Assembly (NCBI GenBank): GCA_936432065.2
Contig: OW386285.2
Coordinates: 31,241,920 to 31,305,919 of the forward strand
Direction of reading: 5' to 3'
Length of the DNA stretch: 64,000 bases
Source: Rutpela maculata
Taxonomy: Eukaryota; Arthropoda; Insecta; Coleoptera; Cerambycidae
Shown: in pieces, positions 11,776-22,603 of the stretch
How the letters are laid out: every line of letters starts with the position of its first letter
Position numbering within the stretch: the stretch's first letter is position 1
Position numbers and translations under genes: made by a program
Notes under the pieces: model-generated
The model's database searches: none
What the model was told of the DNA's origin: nothing
Seen by the model: only the letters and a program-made list of their open reading frames with translations

Positions 11776-12698
11776 TATTTACTTTCTCTATTTTATAGAA
11801 CTTGCATTTGCATTTAATCATTACTGTTTGGTTATATATTTTTTACTTTTTGTGACAATTGTTGTACCTATATTGTGTTTTGAATAGCAATTTCTGTGAA
11901 TTATTGTAAATATTGTCTTGTAGATAGATTTCTATTGGGCAAATGAACCAATAAATAAATTAATAAGTAAGTAAGTAAGTGAGTGAATTGAACAATATAT
12001 AGAACACTACTTCAAAGAATCATTTTGTATGGAATATAAATTAGTTCACATTCAGACCTTAGTGGTTAGCCAGTTTAACTTGCTACAAGACATACATAGC
12101 AAAACCTATGTTCCTAATGGGCCCAGGAATGATAATCCATCGAGTCTCCATGAATCTGCTGTGAGCTTTCGCCGCCATCTTCAAAAAATGACTGAAAATT
12201 GAGGATATTTGCACTTAATGAGAAATGTCTAAGTTAATATTGGATATCAAAATTATACAAGAAAACTTTTTTGTTAATTATAAAGCTTTACGTCTTTTGT
12301 TTATATATAATATACCATACTTTATATATCTTTATATATCAACATTTTTCAAGAATACGTTCATTTTTGTTAGTATGAAAATTCAGCATCTTTGAATATA
12401 TAATTCTATTTTATTAATCGTTAGATATACTTAATATGTTTATTTACATAGAGAAAATGACGGGGTAGGTTCTAGTGTATAATAGTGTATAAGTACTTTT
12501 ATCCACGACTATTAAATAATGTACTAATTACTTATGCGTTTCCTCAAGGATAATGCTATCCATTACTCCCTGCGGTGAATAATGATTTCATTTTTCACTA
12601 GTGAATAATGAGGACAGTCAGTTGTTTATAAGAAGTCATGGGCAGGTACTGCTTTAATTCAAGTGCAACCTCGCAACATTTTAGAAGAATTTATGGAT
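11776..12698. other. No recognisable feature
   Basis: AT-rich, with a run of taagtaagtaagtgag-like simple sequence near 11970-11990. No coding signature. Confidence 0.35.
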
Positions 12699-12815
12699 AA
12701 TTTCTGAAACGTTAAATAGACTTATTCGTTAACTGTCATAGCTACAATTGTGTGAACAATTTTACTGTTATTATCTTTATGAATAGATAACTTTATGTAG
12801 CGTTTCAGAAACAGA
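12699..12815. mobile_element. Short MITE
   Basis: The outer ends are inverted: tttctgaaacgttaaatag at the left (about 12702) and, at the right, atgtagcgtttcagaaa (ending about 12812). The similarity extends some 30 bases inward with mismatches. The element is about 115 bases and cannot encode a protein. Confidence 0.6.
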
Positions 12816-12999
12816 CCCTCTTTTATCATACACTTTCGTTTTTAAATTTGATTGAGTAGGCCGTTATGTTGTCAAATTAAATTATAACATCAATATTTAC
12901 AATAATTTTACATATTACTCAAAAAGAATAATATAATTAATTCATTCATTAATTTCTTCAGTAAACAATTTAATCAAGAATATTTAATAGTTGTCGACA

Positions 13000-13135
13000 A
13001 AGTATAGTATTCTACTCGCATATAATGGCTACTGTTCACTCTGGTGATTTACGACACTGGCCTATAGCTCGGTCTTAAACTTCACCCTCGTGAATAGTAG
13101 TCATCATTATATGCTCGTTGAATAATATACTATTT
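13000..13135. mobile_element. Hairpin MITE
   Basis: A 130-base near-palindrome. The left arm, from atagtattctactcgc through atataatggctactgttcac to ctggtga, pairs with the right arm, which ends attatatgctcgttgaata and atatactatt. The apex is around tggcctatagctcggt. Confidence 0.65.
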
Positions 13136-13615
13136 CGGTATAAATATCCTGTCACAATATCATAACAATTATCATATTTTTGTAAAAATATTATTGATAC
13201 TTTTTTACAAAAAAAAAAAATAAAAAAGACTAATAACAGTAGCTTATTGCCCCTCGATATACAGTCATGTAGTGAAAGCGCTAAATTACATTGCTATTGG
13301 CATAGCTAGAAATAGGAAAGTTTGTTTATGTTTATATCTATATCTGTTTATATCTTGTAAATGAATATAATTTTAGTTAATTCCTGAAAACGTAAAACAT
13401 TCTACGCCCTTAGATTGGGAAAAAAGGAACCTTTTAATATTCTGCTCAAAAGTCAGGCTACCACCAGACAAAAGGTCAATACCTTTAATGACTCTAAATC
13501 AAAAATTAGTGTAAATAATGTAAATTCTATAAACGAACACGTATAAGAATTTAAGAGCAAGGAAAATGTACGCACATTTCAATTTCAATTAAATGCTTCC
13601 CTCAAATTCCAGTTT

Positions 13616-15605
13616 TTTTTTTCTCCTCTTAGTCGGCTTTGAGCTGCGCCCATCCAGCCACGAAAATTTATTATTGTATCCTATCTAACACAAGACCAAA
13701 AAAAACCAATGACAAAGGATAATAGACAGGGACACACACTTCACGCCAAGGTGCCGTTCATGGCGACTCTTTTTTCTAGACAAAACAAGGTAGGCAACGG
13801 TAAATGGGTTAACCCACAAAGGGTGTCCACATAAGGAGACAACAGCTAAACTAAATTCCCTTATCAAATTTTACGCTCAGTATGTTTTAGAAAATTATAA
13901 AACATTATTCTTAACCGATCATTTCTGACTATAAGGAAGCAAAGTGATGTGCTACATTGTGGCAACGGAATATTGTTTTTGATTAGTTCTTGCATTAATA
14001 AGGTAGTTGCACGTGAATTATGATGACATTGAAAGATCCAGTGATTGATGTCATCCAAGTTTCCATCGCAATCACAAGAGGGTGTTTCCGAAAGTTTCAT
14101 TTTGAATAACTGAGAGTTGACAGCTCCATGCCCAAATAAACATCTAACATATTTGATGTTAATATTTCTATTTGGATGACTTCTACTAGCCAAAGAAGAA
14201 CTAGGTAATTTGTCGTTAATTTTACAATATATATAGTTGTTGTTATTACAAACTTTAGTCCACTCCTCTTCCCATAGTTGTTTCATATTTGTTTTCAAGG
14301 CTGGTATTATGTCAGAGTGAGGTAAATTATCGATAGGGTCTCCGTCAATACCTGAAGACTTGGCTAATTTGTCTGCTATAATATTCCCTCTTATATCAGA
14401 GTGTCCTTTAGCCCAAATAAATATAACATTTTTATTGAGATCTTTTAACCTGGCTTGCTTTTCCATAATTTCTACAATAATTGAATTGGAATATACGTGA
14501 TTTGGTGGATTAGAAATAGCGGTCAAAACTGAGATCGAGTCTGTCATAACTAAAAAGTTTACGAAATTATTGTTGTTACACATGGCCCAATCTAAGGCTC
14601 TGCTTATTCCGATAGATTCAGCAGTATATATAGAGCACTATTGTTTAATCTATACTTAAACGAATCTTGGGTGTTTTGAACGTACACGGCACAACCAACA
14701 CCACTACAGGATTTGGAACCGTCAGTGAAAATTTTACAAGAGTTATGGAATCCAGATATAGTTTCCTGCAAAATTAAGTTATTTCCAGTTGCATCATTAT
14801 ATTTGGGTATTATCACCATAGATTGAAGAAAATAAATGTTGTATTTAGAACTAAAGAAGGACAAATTAGTCATTTTACTACTAGAATCGTATTCAGCCAC
14901 CTTAATAAATGCATCTGCCAGGGTGGGGGATGATTTATTTTGCCAATAAGGATTTGTCAAATCTTGAGTGGTTAACTGGGCAAGTTTGGGAAGAAGATTA
15001 CTCTCCGAAAAGTTATTATATTTCAACAGGAATTTTTGAGCCAGAAATTGGCGTGTAAGATGTAAGGGTGGCTCATTACATTCAGCCAGTAGAGCGGAAG
15101 TAGGCGTAGATTTCATGGCACCAAGGACTAACCTCAGTGCCTTATACTGAAGTCTGTCTAATTTAATTAACCGTGATTTTACAGCAGAGCCATAAAGAAC
15201 ACAACCATAATCTAGAATGGATCTAGTATATGCCCTGTAAAATATAAGGTTTATTTTAGGGTCAGAGCCCCATGAGTACCTGTTGATCGCTTTTAATATG
15301 TTTAAACTTTTTTCACATTTAATTAAACATTTAGATATGTGTTGATCCCAAGTCAGTTTAGTATCAACGGTTATTCCTAAATAAGTATATTGATTGCAAA
15401 CTGGGATATTAAACCCTACAAGACATAAATTAAGATCATTTGGTAAGCGATGTCTAGTGAAAAAAAAAAACCACCGCTGACTTTTCAGGTGATATTTCAA
15501 AACCTTGCTGAAAGAAATAATCGTCACAGCAATGCATAACATATTTAAAATCTCTAACACACTGGGCATAATCTTTGTTAATTAATAAATTCCAGTTTAA
15601 AATAT
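13616..15605 (-). pseudogene. 5'-truncated RNase H-bearing LINE (I-like group)
   Basis: Minus strand. The first frame (15569-14604, open upstream to about 15600) begins in the RT thumb: after a KSAVVFFF-type block comes YTYLGITVDTKLTW, then the connection region (LDRLQYKALRLVLGAMKSTP). It continues into an RNase H domain with FTDGSKSCSGVGCAVY. Near 14610 a one-base shift moves the reading into the second frame (14583-13864). That frame holds VMTDSISVL, the catalytic histidine block WAKGHSDIRGN and AD, and a C-terminal cysteine/histidine motif (CDCDGN...HWIFQC). A 3' UTR of about 240 bases ends at gccgactaagaggag plus an A-run (about 13616-13630). Endonuclease and the RT palm are missing by 5' truncation. 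RNase H after RT is typical of the I group; clade not resolved. Confidence 0.85.
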
Positions 15606-17889
15606 CACTTACTAAGAGTGTATTATCAAGAACAGAAGTAGAAAAAAAGTGACAGAATTTGAGTGAAATAAAAATAATGACTTTCTGTGTCCTATATTAT
15701 TTGACAAGACACCCGTACCTCCAGAATTACTAAAGATTGTCTTTTGCACTTGCACAATAGATTGCACTTTAAACATATGCACATGTAAGAAAATCGACCT
15801 GATATGTACCAGGATGTATAGTAAATATTGTCCCAATGCTGGCTGTGGCATTTTCTTAATTTTTCTGTTTATTGGGATGCTCTGCCACATGTATTTTCTT
15901 CTAAACAATGTCCGTGAAATCTACAAAATAATACAATGATCCAGTATTTTACTGGAAAATAACCTCTACGCCTATGACTTTTACGTCAAAGGAGCAGTTA
16001 GAGGGCGTTTTTTTGCCAAATAATTAATAAGAACAAAAACATAAAAATCATGTATTTACTGACGTTTCGGACACGGAATCTGTTTTATATGAAAAGTTGG
16101 ATAGAACCCTTTCTTCTCGATTTTATTTCAGTTTCAAAGTAATTGTTTAGTTGCCACACCCTATAAATTAATAAGCCCCCGCATAATATAGAAGCTTTCT
16201 TTTTATGCATGTACTATTAAGTTGCCAAAAATGAAAGAAATCTAATTCATATGACACTATTCCGAAATTAAAACCCCGTTACTATACTATAAAGGTTATG
16301 AATTTTAAGAGAAAAATGCACGTGAAAAGTCTCGTAACCTTGATAAGAGTCTAGGATCAATTGGCTTACTTACAATTTTAATCATCTCGCCACGGTACCA
16401 TATTGAGTGTCGAAGGGTTGGTTAGTATACTATGCATTCTTAAAATATTTCATAACCTTTATATTTACTGATCGAAAAATGCTAGGGTTTTTACTCTAGC
16501 TAACCTCAACTTACCCAATCAAATTGGACTTTTCTCAGAAGTTACCTTGCTTACAAAAACATAACGGACAAAGAGGCAAATGGACAGGCTGACAAACTGA
16601 CAGACGGATAGACGATGGATATCTTGGGAGTTGTTAAGAATTCTATGACTAACACAATGATATAATTTTTTTTCTCTACGAGCGATACGTATATTTTTAG
16701 AAATGTGTCAATTAAACGCAATTTTCATATTTCCATATACTATAATAATACAGTATCGGCAAGCGTTTGATTAGGTACAGCAATAAGAGCAAGCGAGAGC
16801 GAAGCAACTAGGCTATTTTTTTATCGTATAACACATCCTACTCGTGCCACCAGCTTTCCCCACCACGTGCGTGGTGCGGAATTTCAATTTGTTTCAGTCT
16901 TGCACCCTTCATTTCTCGTTTAGCCTAATAAGCAAAAGTTTGATTTGTTTTTATTTAGTAGCTACTCAAAATGTCAGTTTATACGCCTGCTGAAAAGGTT
17001 CAGATACTTAAATGGTCAATAATGTACATATGATTTTCTTGATGCGCGTGTCACTATTTGCCCCTCTTCTAGAGCACTGGTAGACGCCTTTATTGTGGGC
17101 GGTCGGTTAAGTCGTTGAAACTATGCAATATCTAATCCAGGACGTTCCGATATTGTATATACGGGAAAAAATTATTAGAATATAAGATTTTTTGTAGAGA
17201 AGTTTTATTTTTCCAAGATGGCGGCTCTAGCGCAACAAATTAAGTTCAGAACTTTTAGAATATTTAATAGCACACCTTAATGAACATCTCTGCCCAGTTT
17301 CAAAACTTTATCAGTTATTTCTCTTTAATTTTCTCATCAGATTGGAGCATATGAAGTAGTCCGAATTCAATTAATAACAGTAAAGCTCTATTTGCTTTTC
17401 TCAGACAAATACATCTAAATCTTCTAAGTTTAAAAACGAGATTCTCATTCAAACAAATTAACATAACGTGCCATAATTAACAAATTTCGCTGCTCGGTTA
17501 ATTGTACATTCACAAAATATGCTGGTAAACATACCAACACCGGCGCCTCCGGCATATTCTATAAAACGTATCTTAAGTAAATAAAACAATCCATTCGAGT
17601 ATCCATCTATCTATCAATATTTAAATGTAGGTAATATTTTTGTTGTTGTTGTTGTATTTCTCTACATCAGAAACACTGAACAGATTTCTAAAGACTGTGG
17701 TTTCTTCTAGTCCAGCGTTGTTTTAGATAGTTAAAATAAATTCACAATTTAAACACACTAGTATAGTAAGCGACGCAGTAAACATGGTAAAATTCCGGGC
17801 CCGAAAACGATGAGAGGAATTCCCTTAATTTTTTTGCAATATGCTTTATAAAACACGTACATCAAAATCTGTATTGTCGCATTACCTGC
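15606..17889. other. Mostly unassigned DNA with a tiny transposase-like start
   Basis: No sustained gene. A 98-codon minus frame at 15612-15908 directly upstream of the LINE has no recognisable motif. At 16969 a plus-strand ATG begins MSVYTPAEKVQILKW before a stop; this resembles the first residues of small helix-turn-helix domains that open some insect transposon proteins, but it is too short to assign. A cacgtg-centred near-palindrome (caccacgtgcgtggtg) lies at 16861-16876. Confidence 0.35.
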
Positions 17890-18312
17890 TTTTTATTTTT
17901 AAGGGTGGAAACCACCCCTAAAATCTGAAAAATTAATAACTTCTAATTTTACGAATAAATTGACGAAAATCCAAATATTTATGTTTTTGAGATCGCTGAA
18001 TATGACTGTGAGGTCAAAACTTATGAGACGAAAATATTAAGGTTTGAAATCACCCTTATATACTGAAAAATTAATGTCTTCTGATTTTACGAATAAAATC
18101 ACGAAAATCCATATACTTATGTTTTTGGAGTCGCTGAATATGATTATGAGGTAAATACATAGGAAAGACGAAAATATTAAGGGTTGAAACCACCTTTAAA
18201 TACTGAAAAATTTATAATTCTTCTAATGTTACAAATATATTCACGAAAATTCATATAGCGACCTAAAAGACATAAGATCTTTTAGGTCGCTGAATATTAT
18301 TATGAGATCTAA
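17890..18312. repeat. ~143 bp tandem repeat, three units
   Basis: Units begin aagggt(g/t)gaaaccaccc near 17900, 18040 and 18186. Each contains ctgaaaaatta, acgaataaa(a)t(t/c)acgaaaat, and gtcgctgaatatga. The third unit ends differently: the middle is replaced by a perfect hairpin at 18257-18291. Confidence 0.8.
18257..18291. other. Perfect 14 bp stem-loop
   Basis: agcgacctaaaaga (18257-18270) and tcttttaggtcgct (18278-18291) are exact inverse copies around a 7-base loop (cataaga). It lies at the end of the third 143 bp unit, where the other units have a single gtcgctga. Confidence 0.85.
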
Positions 18313-18988
18313 ATTTATATTTAAAAATGGTGGATTAAAAATTGTCACAAAAGGGTATAGTAATATGTCTAATTTTATTAAATATACAGATTATTATAAA
18401 TAAATCAAATGAATACAATTAAGTGAACTAATTAAATAACATTTTTAATCTGCACTCTAAAACATGCTAAAGTGCAATACAACCCGCTATTTCTGCGTAT
18501 TCTTCGAAAAAGAGACGGCTATTGCTCTTTTCTCTACTTACTATAAACATTTAAAATGTGCGTACGAACTGAAAAATTTCAACATTATTTCAAACTGTCA
18601 TATCTTTGGAACAGTTTGTCGTAGGAAAAAAAACAAAAAACCCAAACTCTTTTAACTTCTTTTATAAGCTTAATTTCATTCTTATATCATGTTTTTATCA
18701 ATCTTATAGTTTTTGAGATATTTCAATTTTAAATACATAATTTTCTTCATTTTTGTACTTATCATTTTTTTATAAAAAAATATCTTCCGAGCAATTTCCA
18801 AAAACCCGATTTTTAAAAAAAATTATGAAAATTTTCATTATTGAAAATGGGTACAGAATGAAAAATAATTATTTTGAAAATTCTAAAAGTTTGAGCATGT
18901 TAGTAATGATATGCATTAACAATATCTAGAAGGATTTAAAAAAAAAAACTGAATCAATATGAAATTAGAGCAATAAGACTAAAAAGAA
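18313..18988. other. No recognisable feature
   Basis: Very AT-rich with A- and T-runs. A 63-codon frame at 18464-18655 has no motif I recognise. Confidence 0.35.
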
Positions 18989-19310
18989 ATGGTGCCTAAA
19001 TTTTTAAATGCGCTACTTTTAGCCACCCCCACCCCATTATTAAAGGGGGTGAAAAAAAAAATGTGTGATTTAGGGTGTGTACAAGAACCAGAAACCTCGA
19101 AATGTTTTTTTACTTCATCCACCCCCACTACCACCCCCTATCACCACCCCCACCCCGCTACCGATGTGGGGTATCATTTTATGGGTTTTTGGGGTAGAGG
19201 ATTTCAAATATTATATTATTAATGTTCCATAAACAATTATTTCCACATACAAAATTTTTTCGTTGTGAGTGACTTAGATAATAAATCTGGATGTGGAAGT
19301 AGTGATTCCT
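18989..19310 (+). repeat. Copy of the dispersed repeat (truncated)
   Basis: Matches 7960-8290 closely and in the same orientation, through accgatgtggggtatc and the border ctggatgtggaagt. The match extends beyond the border into agtga(g/t)tccttgggcagcgg, so the apparent inverted end is not the end of the shared sequence. Confidence 0.8.
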
Positions 19311-20984
19311 TGGGCAGCGGTTTTTTGTTTGTAACTTTTTTTGTTTTCATAATACATCTCAGTCGAAAGAAAATTGTAATATCTTTAATTTTTACAAGAA
19401 TAAAATTTTTTCTTGTAGCTGTAGATTTTGAGTAATTTTAGATTTTGACATCGTATATTTTTTCTGAACCCTTACATTTTTTTTATTAAAGTCCACATTT
19501 TTCGATTAATTTAAAAAACATCTAGGAATACTGCAATGAAAATTGCAATTTTCAGTTCGCATTATCTCGAAAAATATGAATTTTAGCAAAAAAGTGTATA
19601 AGACCTTTCTTTCTTATAATTTGATTCTCTATCAGATTATGCGTATTTTTTGTATTTTTTTGCGACAACCTCCCAAGAAGCCAAGCAGGAAAAATGACAA
19701 TATAGATTCTTATGTACATACTTTATGAAGCATGTTGAAGAAAAAAATTTGGAAATTTATTACATCGTTTTCGGTCTGTGATTTAAAAAACTTCACTTAT
19801 CCAGTGTAATTAGGTTTATACCTCGGAACCTGGCTATAGTAAATGGATTTTTAATGCCATAAACTAAAAAGTTTACACATTGAAAATCACCGCATTTCGA
19901 AAATCTGTAAATTAAAAAAAAAATTTGAAATCTCAACGAAAAAAAATTATCGGATTTTTAAAATATTTATTTTAAGAAAATAATGATTGCTATAGTTTTC
20001 TAGGTTATTTATAAAGAATTTGTAAAAAAATTAAACTTTTTAAAATTAATTTGAAGATGGCAAAAGCTCCAAAAGGCGAAATAAATGAAAGAAACGTTAA
20101 ATAATACAAATACATTAGTTTTTTATAGAAAATAATTTGTTAATAACTTATGCTAAATAATAAATTATTGTAAATTTTAATAAAATATAAATAATTATAA
20201 ATTTTATTTATTAGCTGGTTTCCGTCATGTTTCATTTATAATGACTAATTACACTGCACTACTACTATACTACACCTGAAATAAACGAAAATACATTTTG
20301 TTAAACAAATTCCCCGTGTAGATACCTGACATGCCCTTTGCTTATTGAAAAATAAGCCTTTTCCTCAAATGAAAATATTTGACAGTACTGAATTAAAAAC
20401 TAAGAGGTCTTCCTGAATGCGTTCAAGAAAGGGATAAGATCAGCTCGTGCTGACATGGATCAGCATCTCATTGATAGCACGCCCTACAAGATAAAAGAGC
20501 GTTCTTTATATTGCGGTCTGCGTTTCCTTTCCATCATTTCTCAAACGCTACACCGAAGGGCAGTAAATTAAACGTCGATAGCTGCAGATGCTTTGCTGTT
20601 TATCCTCTTGAGATGTTTGGCGATAACGCAGCTTAATTTTTACTACATTAAACAGCTTTATTTCTTCTTAATGTAGATGCTTAGCTTTGTAAGATATCAC
20701 ATTTATTTAATTTGCTCAAATATTTATTTAGACGAATAGTAATGCTGAAACATACACATTACCCTACTAATTGTCGAAATTTAATTAATTACTTTGTTAC
20801 AAATATATTAAGTTCTAAAGTTTGTTAAAATTTTGACAAGAAATCATGTGTTTCCAACCTTTGATCTTTATCATTCGATGAACTGTATGAAAAAAACTCT
20901 GATTTGATGAAAGTAGAACTTACGACAAATGTATAGTTAGCAAAGGCGTCAAACAGAGCCGAATTTTGTCATCATTCCTCAACA
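19311..20984. other. No recognisable feature
   Basis: AT-rich. A slightly more GC-balanced stretch at 20400-20560 has no sustained frame and no motif I can name. Confidence 0.35.
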
Positions 20985-21245
20985 ATCCATTCAACATTTC
21001 TAGTGAACACGTAATGCGAGGTGTGCTGTAGTGCTAGTAGGGTGAGATAAGTGTGGGCGGAATCAAAATTTCAAACTTGGGGCTTGCAAGTGATACCATC
21101 TTAGTTGCGGCAAGATAGAATGAGCTCATAAACCTGCTGGACAGGCTTCAGACACTAAGGTCTGATTATGGTTTAAGTATAAATTACAACAAAACGAAAA
21201 TATTGATTGTACAACGAACAAGTAGTAACTACAGATGTTTATAGT
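20985..21245 (+). pseudogene. RT remnant of another LINE
   Basis: Plus-strand reading gives GGIKISNLGLASDTILVAAR (about 21057-21116). Here the catalytic Y-A-D-D is reduced to ASDT. After a stop comes NELINLLDRLQTL and YGLSINYNKTKILIV, the usual post-palm helix and NxxKTK motif of non-LTR RTs. It lies immediately upstream of the full LINE at 21270 but in a different family. The lost aspartate and stop show it is dead. Confidence 0.65.
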
Positions 21246-21451
21246 TCTGCATAGTAGAATAGCGATATAAAGTGAGCTCCGCATTGTAGTCAATCTTCAG
21301 CCGTTATCGAGTTGATTAAATTATCAATTTCTTATATGTTACATAGTTAAAGTACCGGTGATTACAACGAGCAAATCCGTTTGTGTAAATATTGTGTAAT
21401 TCTCTTGCAATTGGAATTATGTTTAGTGTTTATCTAGTCAAGGTAAGTTAA

Positions 21452-22546
21452 ATGGAGGATACGATCTGCACTTTTTGTGACCGTCCAATAGGCCGGCGGG
21501 CAAAAACTGTTACTTGTGATGGTTTTTGCGGTAAACATTATCACGCAGAGTGTTCCAATTTACCAACTGATGTACTAAAAAATTTGAACAAAATCTCTGG
21601 CTTATCCTGGAAATGCCCTTCCTGCTTCGATCTTGGGGAATCTATCGATGAAAAATTTAAATTTATTATCAAAGAAGTTGGTGAAATGTTTACTTTTTTA
21701 AAGAATGATTTTATGAATAAAAAATTTGAGGATTTAGGTAAAAACAGTAAACCGGAGGCTGCCAAGCTATATTCTGCGGTTGTCGAATCCAAATCGACTA
21801 TATTAGTGAAGCCTAAAAATCAGCAGCAAAAGAATAATGTTACTAAATCCGATGTGCTACAACATATCAATCCTGTCGAGTCTGAAATTGAAATCTCTGG
21901 AGTAAAAAATATTAAAAATGGAGGGATCATCATCGGATGTAATGACGACGCTGGCGTTTCCAAATTTAAAAAATAAGCGAATCAGAAATTGGGCGATAAA
22001 TATGAGATCAAGGATGTTTCGAATTTTAATCCAAGAGTTAGGCTTGTTGGCATGACCGACGAATTTAGTGCCGAAGACATCGTGAATTTTGTGAAGTTTC
22101 AAAATAAGTCACTAGTTAGTGATAGGTCTGAGTGTAAGGTGCTGCAGATATCTCCCACGAAAAAGAATAAAAATATATATCAGGCTGTCCTTCAAATAGA
22201 TGTTGACTCCTATAATAAAATAATGTCAATCGGTAATGGTAAGTTGTTGGGGTATAGTCTCTGTAACGTCTATGATTCAATTGAAATTAAACGGTGCTTT
22301 AAATGTAGTGGCTTTCACCATTTTTCTAATAGTTGTACTAATAATACTCACTGCCCTAGATGCTCTGATAACCATCTGGTTAAAGATTGTAAAGCTTCTG
22401 ATTTAAAATGTATTAATTGCATTAACTATAATGATGAAAACACGGCTAATATTTCTATTAACCATGCGGTATGGAGCGCTAGTGAATGCTTTGTGTATAA
22501 ACAGAAGATAGCAGAGTTCAAGTCAAATCTGCAATTTGCCAAATAG
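21452..22546 (+). pseudogene. LINE ORF1: PHD finger plus zinc knuckles, one in-frame stop
   Basis: About 365 codons with a single in-frame TAA at 21974-21976; the frame is otherwise continuous across it. Residues 6-57 form a PHD-type finger: CTFCDR, then CDGFCGKHYHAEC, closing with WKCPSC. A helical lysine/glutamate-rich middle follows. After the stop an RRM-like region precedes zinc knuckles near residues 281-320 (CFKCSGFHHFSNSC, CPRCSDNHLVKDC, CINC). A protein of this kind binds element RNA and accompanies the RT in the ribonucleoprotein. PHD fingers in ORF1 are known from CR1-group elements. The stop may be a mutation or a sequencing error (it follows a run of A). The ATG was chosen because it immediately precedes the first finger. 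Confidence 0.85.
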
Positions 22547-22603
22547 CAACTACCATGTTACCTGGACGATACCGGGAGCACGAATGTTCATAGTCCTATT
22601 CAT

